The notes beneath the pieces are model-generated. The model did no database searches. It was given only the letters and a program-made list of their open reading frames with translations, and was not told where the DNA came from. Below are positions 1 through 6,006 of a stretch of DNA of 6,045 bases, one piece after another; the first letter of the stretch is position 1, and every line of letters starts with the position of its first letter. The position numbers and the translations under genes were made by a program. Source of the DNA: Acidobacteriota bacterium (GTDB lineage: Bacteria > Acidobacteriota > Vicinamibacteria > Vicinamibacterales > UBA8438); the NCBI GenBank assembly GCA_003533545.1, contig DQEK01000076.1:1-6045 (forward strand), read 5' to 3'.

Positions 1-98
1 CCCGCCGGCAGCACGTAGGTCGCGAGTTGGGCCAGCAGGATCAGTCCGAAAATCAGGACCAGCGAATCTGGGAAACGCCAAGAGCGCAACCCGGTCAT
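1..98 (-). CDS. YfcC-family membrane transporter, N-terminal fragment (cut by window edge)
   Basis: This is the first 32 codons of a gene running off the left edge; the ATG is at 98-96. The translation begins MTGLRSWRFPDSLVLIFG and continues LILLAQLATYVLPAG. It is a short basic leader, then a hydrophobic first membrane helix (about residues 12-29) ending in the V-L-P-A-G turn. A leader of this kind (F-P-x-x-L-V-L-I-F, helix, T-Y-V-L-P-A-G) is typical of YfcC/ArcD-like inner-membrane carriers of the ion-transporter superfamily, which move carboxylates, amino acids or peptides. The substrate cannot be read from this fragment. The start is supported by GGAG nine bases upstream. The gene begins 16 bases after the stop of the oxidoreductase at 115-1155, so the two are probably co-transcribed. 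Family assignment from one helix is fairly good but not secure. Confidence 0.68.
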   Translation of the reverse strand, partial: MTGLRSWRFPDSLVLIFGLILLAQLATYVLPA

Positions 99-107
99 CT
101 AGGAAAT

Positions 108-111
108 CTCC
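108..111 (-). promoter_or_regulatory. Ribosome binding site of the partial transporter gene
   Basis: On the minus strand GGAG lies between the TAA of the oxidoreductase (117-115) and the transporter ATG (98-96), nine bases before that ATG. It fixes the start of the truncated reading frame, whose short length would otherwise leave it easy to miss. Confidence 0.6.
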
Positions 112-114
112 GCG

Positions 115-1155
115 TTAAGCACGATTGGTGGGGTCGTCGGACACGCGCACCAAGAGTTTGCCAAAATTCTCGCCGCGTAACAGCCCCTGAAAAGCTCCGA
201 CAGCCTTGTCAATCCCCTCGACGACATCTTCGCGATATTGCAACTCACCAGCGCGAATCCAGCCACCGACATCCCGAAGAAAGTCGCCCTGCCGGGCCAC
301 ATGGTCGAAGACGATAAACCCGCGGAACATGAGACGTCGAACCAGCGTCAATCCCATCACACGGGGCACCTCATTCGGCCCCTCGGGCAACCCGGTCATA
401 TTGTAGTTAGCGATACGCCCGCAGATCGGCACGCGTGCGAAGTCATTGAGTAGCGGCAGCACCGCATCGAACACCTTACCGCCAACGTTTTCGAAGTAGA
501 GGTCAATGCCGTCCGGGCATGCGGCTTTCAAGTCGTCGGGAAAAGTTTCGCTCCGGTGGCTGACGCAATCAGCGAAGCCGAGTTCGTTCGTCACGTAGTC
601 GCACTTCTTCTGAGCACCAGCAATGCCGACGACCCGGCAGCCCTTGATACCCGCGATCTGTCCGACAACGGCACCAACGGCTCCCGACGCCGCCGACACC
701 ACCACGTTGTCGCCCGCTTTAAGCTCGCCGACATCGAGCAATCCGACATAAGCGGTCATACCGGGCATGCCCAACACGCCGACGGCGGTTGAGATGGGGG
801 CAACCGTCGGGTCCAGTTTTCGAACCCCCTGCCCATCCGACACGGCGTAGTCTTGCCATCCGTTACCCGAGAGCACGAAATCGCCCTCCGAGAATTGATT
901 GTGCTTGGAGGAAACCACTTGGCCGACCGTCTGAGCCGTCATGACCTCACCGAGGTTGACGCCTTTTGCGTACGAGGCGCCCTGGTTCATCCGGCCGCGC
1001 ATGTAAGGGTCGAGAGATAGATAGATGGTACGGATGAGCAGTTCACCCTCGGCTGGCGTCGGCACCGGCGTCTCAACCAGCCGAAAATCGGTGTCGGACG
1101 GAAACCCGACCGGATGGGAATTGAGAAGGACCTGATGGTTGGTTCCTGAAGACAT
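115..1155 (-). CDS. Zinc-independent NADP-dependent oxidoreductase, CurA/PTGR (medium-chain) type
   Basis: A 346-residue protein, close to E. coli CurA (about 345). The family reduces activated double bonds of alpha,beta-unsaturated ketones or aldehydes with NADPH in the cytoplasm. Visible landmarks are the N-terminal GroES-like part with LSLDPYMRGRM (46-56), the segment GMPGMTAY (129-136), and the glycine-rich Rossmann loop SAASGAVGAVVGQIAG (154-169). KKC (183-185) follows in the usual NADP-phosphate-binding area, and YFENVGG (220-226) is a hallmark of this family. The Cys/His zinc set of true alcohol dehydrogenases is not evident. The ATG has AAGGAG at 1173-1168, 12 bases upstream, and a TATAAT at 1217-1212. 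It is probably the first gene of a unit with the transporter that follows. The natural substrate is unknown; CurA of E. coli acts on curcumin, but I would not carry that name over. Confidence 0.93.
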   Translation of the reverse strand: MSSGTNHQVLLNSHPVGFPSDTDFRLVETPVPTPAEGELLIRTIYLSLDPYMRGRMNQGASYAKGVNLGEVMTAQTVGQVVSSKHNQFSEGDFVLSGNGWQDYAVSDGQGVRKLDPTVAPISTAVGVLGMPGMTAYVGLLDVGELKAGDNVVVSAASGAVGAVVGQIAGIKGCRVVGIAGAQKKCDYVTNELGFADCVSHRSETFPDDLKAACPDGIDLYFENVGGKVFDAVLPLLNDFARVPICGRIANYNMTGLPEGPNEVPRVMGLTLVRRLMFRGFIVFDHVARQGDFLRDVGGWIRAGELQYREDVVEGIDKAVGAFQGLLRGENFGKLLVRVSDDPTNRA

Positions 1156-1211
1156 GTGAGAAGTCCACTCCTTGCCACGGGCCCGGATGGGTCAATACCG
1201 ACGAGGCCGCG

Positions 1212-1217
1212 ATTATA
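1212..1217 (-). promoter_or_regulatory. Candidate -10 element for the oxidoreductase unit
   Basis: A perfect TATAAT hexamer on the minus strand in GC-rich surroundings (GGCGGG before, CGCGGC after). It implies a transcript start near 1205 and a leader of about 50 bases before the ATG at 1155. The -35 window at 16-18 base spacing (AGCAGG and neighbours) does not resemble TTGACA, so either the -35 is weak or an activator is needed. Confidence 0.5.
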
Positions 1218-1230
1218 CCCGCCGTGTGAT

Positions 1231-1260
1231 CAGGCCTGCTCCCCGGGGCGACAGTGACTG
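1231..1260. repeat. Three adjacent short palindromes upstream of the oxidoreductase -10
   Basis: Plus-strand CAGGCCTG (1231-1238) and CCCCGGGG (1241-1248) are exact palindromes. CAGTGACTG (1252-1260) is a palindrome around a central base. TGATCA (1227-1232) overlaps the first. They occupy roughly -25 to -55 relative to the transcript start predicted from the TATAAT at 1217-1212, which is where an operator or activator site would sit. Short GC palindromes arise often by chance in DNA of this composition, so function is only a possibility. Confidence 0.3.
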
Positions 1261-1392
1261 CGAGGCGCCCACCCGGAAGGAACTCAAGAAGCCACTACAG
1301 AACGAGTTCAAGTTCGGTGGCGGTGAGCGGACCGGTCAACCACGACATCAACCACGGGTTTTGCGTCTGTTTTTGTGACTCTCGTTATCTGG

Positions 1393-1408
1393 TGCTCGGA
1401 ATCGAGCA
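1393..1408. repeat. Perfect 6-bp hairpin with 4-base loop
   Basis: TGCTCG (1393-1398), loop GAAT, CGAGCA (1403-1408). The stem is exact. No T-run follows on either strand, so it is not a standard intrinsic terminator. It lies 80 bases beyond the stop of the small secreted protein on the minus strand and might protect a transcript end or be accidental. Confidence 0.35.
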
Positions 1409-1465
1409 AGCCGCACCGCACGACACCGGCGCCGTTGCCGCGGGATGATGGACGACCCTCCTACT

Positions 1466-1482
1466 GGGCCACGCGCTGGCCC
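1466..1482 (-). terminator. GC-rich hairpin just after the gltX-glnS-small protein run
   Basis: GGGCCA (1466-1471), loop CGCGC, TGGCCC (1477-1482): an exact 6-bp, nearly all-GC stem starting six bases after the TAA of the small secreted gene. Its position suits an end-of-transcript structure for the minus-strand run. The bases after it on the minus strand (AGTAGGAGG) lack the U-tract of an intrinsic terminator, so termination is uncertain and it may only stabilise the 3' end. Confidence 0.33.
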
Positions 1483-1488
1483 TAATGG

Positions 1489-1848
1489 TTATCCGCCCTT
1501 CTTGGCACTCCAGGTGCCACCACCGGCGTCCCCGTAATCACAGGTACCCTCCATCGTGTCGCCCATGATCTTACCGGTGTAGCTCGCCGCGCCAACCCCT
1601 TCGGCGCCGAAGGTAAACTCAATCGTGTCGCCGGTCACTTTGCCCGTCAGATCGGCTTGGCCGAACGTACCCTCGTAGGTACCCATCAACATCTCGCCAT
1701 CCTGTTTGAATACGAACGTCGGTTCGCCTGACCCAAGGTCGAGTTCGACGACAGCATTCCACGTGCCACTTACATCGCTTTGAGCGAACACAGACAGTCC
1801 GAGCATGGACACAAACACGAGCATCCCGACCGCAATTCGTTTCACCAT
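1489..1848 (-). CDS. Small exported beta-strand-rich protein of unknown function
   Basis: A 119-residue protein with a clear signal peptide: MVKR, a hydrophobic core at about residues 5-20, and a likely signal peptidase I site after VFA (Ala22). The mature part of about 97 residues starts QSDVSGTWN and alternates short strands with glycine turns. A motif repeats: LTGKVTGDTIEFTF (67-80) and YTGKIMGDTMEGTC (90-103), which suggests a duplicated hairpin in a small barrel or sandwich. It resembles uncharacterised secreted proteins of the form D-V-[ST]-G-T-W ... F-K-Q-D-G-E ... G-T-[YW]-x-G that I associate with Acidobacteriota; this is recall, not a search. No catalytic residues are apparent and it has one cysteine (103). 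The start is firm: GGGAGG at 1861-1856 lies seven bases before the ATG. It follows glnS by 50 bases and could share its transcript or have its own promoter. Confidence 0.82.
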   Translation of the reverse strand: MVKRIAVGMLVFVSMLGLSVFAQSDVSGTWNAVVELDLGSGEPTFVFKQDGEMLMGTYEGTFGQADLTGKVTGDTIEFTFGAEGVGAASYTGKIMGDTMEGTCDYGDAGGGTWSAKKGG

Positions 1849-1898
1849 TTTCCTGCCTCCCTACAGCTGCTGCAACAGTGTCTCGTGACGACCTCTGG

Positions 1899-3638
1899 TT
1901 ACTTTTCTCGCTGACCGGCCAGCCGCATTTTCTCGATCTTGGCCCAGGTGTCACGCAGGGTCACGGTCCGGTTCAGCACCAACCGCTCCTCGGTGGATTC
2001 GGTATCGACGCAGAAATACCCCATCCGCTCGAGCTGATACCGGCTCCCCGCCGGCGCACTGGCCAGACTCGGCTCAACCCGGGCAGTCACGACCTCAAGT
2101 GAGTCTGGGTTCAGGGCATCCTTGTAGTCACCGCCCTCGTCCACATCTTCCGGATTCAGCTTGGCGAACAAGTGGTCGTAGAGCCGCACCTCGGCTTCCA
2201 GTGCGTGCTCAACCGAAACCCAGTGAATTGTTCCGCGCACCTTCCGCCCGTCCGGAGCGTAACCGCCCCGCGTCTCCGGATCGTAGGTGCATCGTAACTC
2301 CACAACTTCGTCGGTCGCCGGGTCCCTGACAACGTCGTGGCAGGTGATGAAGTAGGCATAGCGCAGTCGGACCTCCTGCCCAGGCGCAAGTCGAAAGTAT
2401 TTCTTCGGCGGGTCCTCCCTGAAGTCGGTCTGCTCAACGTAGAGCTCCCGTGAGAATGGCACCTGTCGAGACCCCATACTCTCGTCTTCAGGATTGTTGA
2501 CCGCTTCGATCTGCTCGACCTGCCCCTCCGGGTAGTTCTCAATGACCACCTTCAGAGGCCGCAATACCCCCATCACCCGCGGGGCGTGTTGGTTGAGGTC
2601 CTGACGGACTGCATCCTGCAGTTGCGCAATGGACACGACGCTGTTCGCCTTGGCGACACCTATTCGGCCACAGAACTCCCGGATTGCCACGGCGGTGTAA
2701 CCACGCCGCCGGAAACCGACGATAGTCGGCATCCGTGGATCGTCCCAGCCTGATACGCAGCCCTCCTCCACCAATTCCAGCAACTTCCGCTTGCTGAGCA
2801 CCGTGTAGCTCAGATTCAGCCGGGCAAACTCGATCTGGCGGGGTCGAGCGGGAACGTCAACGTTTTCGAGAAACCAGTTGTACAACGGCCGGTGGTCTTC
2901 GAACTCGAGCGTGCACAGAGACTGGGTTATGCCTTCCAGAGCGTCGGAAAGCGGGTGCGTGAAGTCGTACATCGGGTAAATACACCACGCGTCGCCAGTC
3001 CGGTAGTGCGGCACCCGACGAATCCGGTAAATGGCAGGGTCGCGCATGTTCATGTTCGACGACGCCATGTCGATCTTCGCGCGAAGCGTGCGGGACCCGT
3101 CTTCAAAATCACCGGCACGCATCCTAGCGAATAGGTCAAGGTTTTCCTCGACAGAACGGTCACGGCACGGGCTGTTGCGCCCCGGTTCGTTCCACAGGCC
3201 GCGATACTCGCTGACCTCTTTGCCGCGCAGATCGCACACGTAGGCCTTGTCGGCCTCGATCAGCTGGACGGCAAACCTGTGAAGCTGATCGAAGTAATCC
3301 GACGCGTAGAAAAACCGCTCGCCCCAGTCGTACCCGAGCCACCGGACATCTTCCTCAATGCCCTGCACATATTCGGCGCTCTCGGTAGTCGGGTTCGTAT
3401 CGTCCATCCGCAAATTGCAGAACCCGGCGTGTTCGTCGGCTAGACCAAAATTCAGACAAATCGCTTTGGCGTGACCAATGTGTAAGTATCCGTTCGGCTC
3501 CGGCGGGAACCGGGTGTGCACACGCCCGCCGTGCTTTCCGGCACGTCGTTCCTCGACGACGATCTGCCGAATGAAATCGAGCCCGGCGGTCGACCCGGGC
3601 GGTCCGGGGTCCGTCTCCGTGGTGGTGTCGGCGGTCAT
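1899..3638 (-). CDS. glnS: Glutaminyl-tRNA synthetase
   Basis: A 579-residue class I aminoacyl-tRNA synthetase that charges tRNA(Gln) with glutamine in the cytoplasm; E. coli GlnRS has about 554 residues. It is colinear with that enzyme as I recall it. [17 protein letters not shown] (22-38) leads into [18 protein letters not shown] (42-59), which holds the HIGH motif (53-56). [12 protein letters not shown] (156-167), [18 protein letters not shown] (219-236) and [15 protein letters not shown] (241-255) follow. The KMSKS-type loop is VLSKRKL (280-286), then [10 protein letters not shown] (297-306). The two anticodon-binding beta-barrels fill about 350-565, with [13 protein letters not shown] (388-400) and the closing [16 protein letters not shown] (555-570). 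There is no YqeY-like C-terminal extension. The N-terminus is about 10 residues longer than in E. coli. The ATG has AAGGA five bases upstream and lies 19 bases after the gltX stop, indicating an operon. All key motifs are intact. Confidence 0.98.
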   Translation of the reverse strand: MTADTTTETDPGPPGSTAGLDFIRQIVVEERRAGKHGGRVHTRFPPEPNGYLHIGHAKAICLNFGLADEHAGFCNLRMDDTNPTTESAEYVQGIEEDVRWLGYDWGERFFYASDYFDQLHRFAVQLIEADKAYVCDLRGKEVSEYRGLWNEPGRNSPCRDRSVEENLDLFARMRAGDFEDGSRTLRAKIDMASSNMNMRDPAIYRIRRVPHYRTGDAWCIYPMYDFTHPLSDALEGITQSLCTLEFEDHRPLYNWFLENVDVPARPRQIEFARLNLSYTVLSKRKLLELVEEGCVSGWDDPRMPTIVGFRRRGYTAVAIREFCGRIGVAKANSVVSIAQLQDAVRQDLNQHAPRVMGVLRPLKVVIENYPEGQVEQIEAVNNPEDESMGSRQVPFSRELYVEQTDFREDPPKKYFRLAPGQEVRLRYAYFITCHDVVRDPATDEVVELRCTYDPETRGGYAPDGRKVRGTIHWVSVEHALEAEVRLYDHLFAKLNPEDVDEGGDYKDALNPDSLEVVTARVEPSLASAPAGSRYQLERMGYFCVDTESTEERLVLNRTVTLRDTWAKIEKMRLAGQREK

Positions 3639-3657
3639 CTAATTCCTTGCCCCGTCG

Positions 3658-5244
3658 CTAAGCGCCCGGCTCCAGACGCGACAGAGCACGGTCGATCCGA
3701 GCTACGCACGCGTCGCGTCCCAAAATGGCGAGCCCTTCGAACAACCCAAAACCGACCGCCTTCCCAGTCACAGCGACCCGGACCGCATGGACAATCTGAC
3801 CGATACCGATTCCCTCGGATTCGGCAAAGTCGTGCATGGCCTGGTCGAGAGCACCGGCCTCAAAGGCACGCAGGTGCACCAATCGATCGCGAAACCGTCG
3901 CAGCAAAGACTCAACGCCGCTCTTGCGCACCCGCTTCGTGAATGCTTTTTCATCGTACGTGAGCTCCGGGTCCGTCTGAAAAAATTCGGGATAGGTCAGC
4001 ACATCGCCGGCCACCTTGACCCGCGCCCCAGCGGCTTCCACGACCCGCCGGATACGCAACATTTCCTCCGCTGTCGGTGGATGCTGCACCCACCCGGCTC
4101 GGGTCAGGAACGGCACGACGCGAGCGACACGCTCGTCAACCGAGAGCGCCTGCATTTGTCGTTCCTGAAAAGCCAGTAGCTTCTGCGGATCGAAACTCGC
4201 GGCCGATCGGTTCACTCGTTCTAGCGAGAAGTGCTCGACCATCGCATCTCTGGTGAAGGTCTCCGTGTGGTCGTCGAGCGACCACCCCAACAACAACAGA
4301 TAGTTCACCAGCACGTCCGGGTCGAACCCAACCTCACGATAAAAATCGACCACCACTGGATTAAAGGTCTCAGATGTAACGGTCAACCCCAGGGCCTCGG
4401 CGATTGAGACTCCCTGATCGTGCAACCGCTTGAACTCGTGGTGCTTGAGGTACTTGTCCAGCTTCCGTTTGCTGAGTTTCTCGGCACTTCCGGGCTCTGC
4501 CACATACGGCAAATGCGCAAACGTCGGGGGGGCATACCCCAAGGCGGTTGCGATGTACATCTGGCGCGCGGTGTTCGACAGGTGTTCCACGGCCCGGATC
4601 ACGTGGGTAATCTCGAAATCGTGGTCATCAACGACACTGGCCAAATGATACAGGCAGGAACCATCGGCGCGCTGCACGACGTGGTCCTGTTCCAACGCCC
4701 ACTCAAACGCGACATCGCCGCGAACCAGATCGCGAAAACGACACACCCCTTCGCGTGGCATCTTGAGCCGAACCGCGGCCCGGCGCCCTTCCGATTCAAA
4801 CGTCGCCGCCGCCGCGTCGGTCTCCGCCATCCATCGGCGACTGTAGATGAAACGCCGCTTTTCTCGCTGGGCCATCTCCCGTTCGGCCTGGATCTCCTCC
4901 GGCATCGCGTAATCGCGGTAGGCCGCCCCGGCCGACAGCAACTGGTCAACGGCAAGGGCGTAGCGGTCGGCGCGTCGGGACTGGTAGTACGGAGCGTAGG
5001 GCCCATCGACGTCTGGTCCTTCATCCCAGTCGAGCCCGAGCCACCTAAACCCATCCAAGATTGGCTGCAATGCGTCAGCCACATTCCGCTGGGCGTCAGT
5101 GTCATCGACTCGAAGAAGAAACTGCCCGTCGTGACGTCGAGCAAACAACCAATTAAATAGCGCCGTCCTCACGCCGCCGATGTGGAGGTAACCCGTGGGG
5201 CTGGGCGCGAAGCGAGTACGAACAGGAGTCTCAGACACCACCAC
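3658..5244 (-). CDS. gltX: Glutamyl-tRNA synthetase
   Basis: A 528-residue class I synthetase that attaches glutamate to tRNA(Glu), longer than the common bacterial 460-490. Motifs: TRFAPSPTGYLHIGGVRTAL (10-29) with HIGG (21-24), LRVDDTD (44-50), GPYAPYYQS (81-89), DGSCLYHLASVVDDHDFEIT (194-213), VIRAVEHLSNTARQ (215-228), and the KMSKS-type loop KLSKRKL (256-262). The catalytic domain is followed by VNYLLLLGWSLDD (313-325) and a helical anticodon-binding part ending VTGKAVGFGLFEGLAILGR (492-510). The zinc-binding cysteines found in E. coli GluRS are absent; the region reads AYRDYAMPEEI (108-118). The length and these segments recall a planctomycete-type GluRS. Because glnS follows at 19 bases, this enzyme should be specific for tRNA(Glu). 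The start is one of three consecutive GTG codons (5244, 5241, 5238). A TAA in frame at 5250-5248 excludes anything further upstream, and no Shine-Dalgarno sequence precedes them. Confidence 0.97.
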   Translation of the reverse strand: MVVSETPVRTRFAPSPTGYLHIGGVRTALFNWLFARRHDGQFLLRVDDTDAQRNVADALQPILDGFRWLGLDWDEGPDVDGPYAPYYQSRRADRYALAVDQLLSAGAAYRDYAMPEEIQAEREMAQREKRRFIYSRRWMAETDAAAATFESEGRRAAVRLKMPREGVCRFRDLVRGDVAFEWALEQDHVVQRADGSCLYHLASVVDDHDFEITHVIRAVEHLSNTARQMYIATALGYAPPTFAHLPYVAEPGSAEKLSKRKLDKYLKHHEFKRLHDQGVSIAEALGLTVTSETFNPVVVDFYREVGFDPDVLVNYLLLLGWSLDDHTETFTRDAMVEHFSLERVNRSAASFDPQKLLAFQERQMQALSVDERVARVVPFLTRAGWVQHPPTAEEMLRIRRVVEAAGARVKVAGDVLTYPEFFQTDPELTYDEKAFTKRVRKSGVESLLRRFRDRLVHLRAFEAGALDQAMHDFAESEGIGIGQIVHAVRVAVTGKAVGFGLFEGLAILGRDACVARIDRALSRLEPGA

Positions 5245-5246
5245 TG

Positions 5247-5252
5247 ATTATA
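5247..5252 (-). promoter_or_regulatory. Candidate -10 element for gltX (leftward)
   Basis: Perfect TATAAT on the minus strand, half of the palindrome ATTATAAT at 5247-5254. Standard spacing puts the transcript start at about 5243-5238, inside the run of three GTG start codons. That would give a gltX message with no leader. No hexamer resembling TTGACA lies at 16-18 bases upstream. Another promoter further upstream cannot be excluded. Confidence 0.5.
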
Positions 5253-5254
5253 AT
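5249..5254 (+). promoter_or_regulatory. Candidate -10 element for the hydrolase gene (rightward)
   Basis: Perfect TATAAT on the plus strand, sharing four bases with the leftward hexamer. It predicts a start near 5261 and a leader of about 47 bases carrying GGAG at 5296-5299, eight bases before the ATG at 5308. A TG sits two bases before the hexamer, one base off the extended -10 spacing. The -35 window (GAGTCT at 5226-5231) is poor and lies inside the gltX coding start. Confidence 0.5.
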
Positions 5255-5307
5255 GATCGTTTACGGTACACATTGTCCGGAGACCACAGACCACTGGAGA
5301 GAACACC

Positions 5308-6006
5308 ATGCACTGGCTGCTAACGACGGTTCTGCTCGGCGCTCTAGCTCAAGCCACGCCCGAGTCGGGGTTACGTAACGCAGCGATTGAGGTCGAGGGT
5401 GTGGGAACTGTCACCTACGGCATTCTGGTTCCGCGCGATTACGACCCGAACGAGCCGGCGCCGCTCGTACTGGCGCTGCATCCCGGTGGATCGCCAGGCG
5501 CCGGGTATGGCACGCAGTTCCTCCGCACCGTGGTTGGTCCGGCGTTGCGAGATTGGGGCGCGATCATTGTGTCGCCGGACGTGCCGGACCGTCGCTGGAC
5601 GAACGACACCAGCGAACGCGGCGTGATGGGGCTACTCGATGACGTAATGAAACGCTACAGTATCGACCTAGACCGGGTCCTCATCACCGGTTTCAGTATG
5701 GGCGGCGCTGGCACCTGGTATCTCGCCACACGCCACCCGGACCTGTTCAAAGCGGCAATCCCGATGGCGGCCCGGTCGGACCCGGCGGCTACTGCCAGGG
5801 TCGGAAATATGCCCGTTTTCATCATTCACGCCCGAGATGACGAGGTCGTCCCGTTCGGCCCGGCCGAAGCACTAGCCGACGAGATGCAGGCACGCGGACA
5901 AACGGTTTCGTTCCTTCCGCTCGAAGGGGTCGGCCACTTCCGGATGGGAGCCGCCCCGCTCAAAGATGGCGGCGAGTGGGTCCTAGAACGGTGGGCGGAA
6001 CGCTGA
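5308..6006 (+). CDS. Exported alpha/beta hydrolase (esterase / PHB-depolymerase-like)
   Basis: A 232-residue serine hydrolase with an N-terminal signal (MHWLLTTVLLGALAQA; probable cleavage after Ala16), so it acts outside the cytoplasm. After a short strand region (VTYGILVPRDYDP, 35-47) comes LVLALHPGG (53-61), whose HPGG forms the oxyanion-hole loop. The nucleophile elbow is GFSMGG (128-133) with Ser130. HARDDEVVP (174-182) supplies the acid, most likely Asp178, and GVGH (207-210) supplies His210. The triad is complete. The arrangement fits the small carboxylesterase / phospholipase / polyhydroxybutyrate-depolymerase-like hydrolases, often attached to secreted esterases. There is no lid domain or carbohydrate-binding module, so the substrate is open: an ester, a small polymer or a peptide. 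The ATG has GGAG eight bases upstream. It is divergent from gltX across 63 bases and has no other visible partner. Confidence 0.92.
   Translation: MHWLLTTVLLGALAQATPESGLRNAAIEVEGVGTVTYGILVPRDYDPNEPAPLVLALHPGGSPGAGYGTQFLRTVVGPALRDWGAIIVSPDVPDRRWTNDTSERGVMGLLDDVMKRYSIDLDRVLITGFSMGGAGTWYLATRHPDLFKAAIPMAARSDPAATARVGNMPVFIIHARDDEVVPFGPAEALADEMQARGQTVSFLPLEGVGHFRMGAAPLKDGGEWVLERWAER

Larger units (their letters stand above)
1156..1488. other. Gene-free stretch of 333 bases between two minus-strand units
   Basis: No convincing gene is present. Reading leftward (minus strand), it holds a GC-rich hairpin right after the small secreted protein, a second perfect hairpin at 1408-1393, and a 9-base direct repeat (TCAACCACG at 1336-1344 and 1348-1356 on the plus strand). 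Then come a cluster of short palindromes at 1260-1231, a TATAAT at 1217-1212, and the AAGGAG of the oxidoreductase. A 29-codon open stretch on the minus strand (1384-1298) could encode NPWLMSWLTGPLTATELELV near its end. It has a stop just before it and no start with a ribosome site, so it is at most a remnant. I saw no tRNA or known riboswitch pattern. Confidence 0.6.

Noticed and set aside
1280..1309. GAACTC / GAGTTC inverted repeat as a possible tRNA or riboswitch arm
   Set aside because: The 18-base interval does not fold into a cloverleaf or other known structure that I can recognise, and no acceptor stem or T-loop is present.
1361..1375. T-rich stretch on the plus strand as a rightward terminator
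   Set aside because: No stable hairpin precedes it and no plus-strand gene ends nearby; the bases before it are a direct repeat, not an inverted one.
1172..1448. Two plus-strand open frames of 64-68 codons in the gap before the oxidoreductase
   Set aside because: No ribosome site, basic low-complexity translations, and they run against the promoter and palindromes of the minus-strand unit.
3787..4179. 130-codon plus-strand open frame opposite the end of gltX
   Set aside because: Antisense shadow of the GluRS C-terminal region, with no family resemblance.
4599..5144. 181-codon minus-strand open frame overlapping gltX in another frame
   Set aside because: Its composition (strings of Arg, Pro, Ser, Thr) is that of an out-of-frame translation, and the overlapping frame encodes the conserved synthetase.
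4420..5160. 246-codon open frame on the plus strand opposite gltX
   Set aside because: It lies wholly antisense to a clear GluRS with intact motifs. High GC in the third codon position of gltX suppresses stops on the other strand; no ribosome site or recognisable domain was seen.
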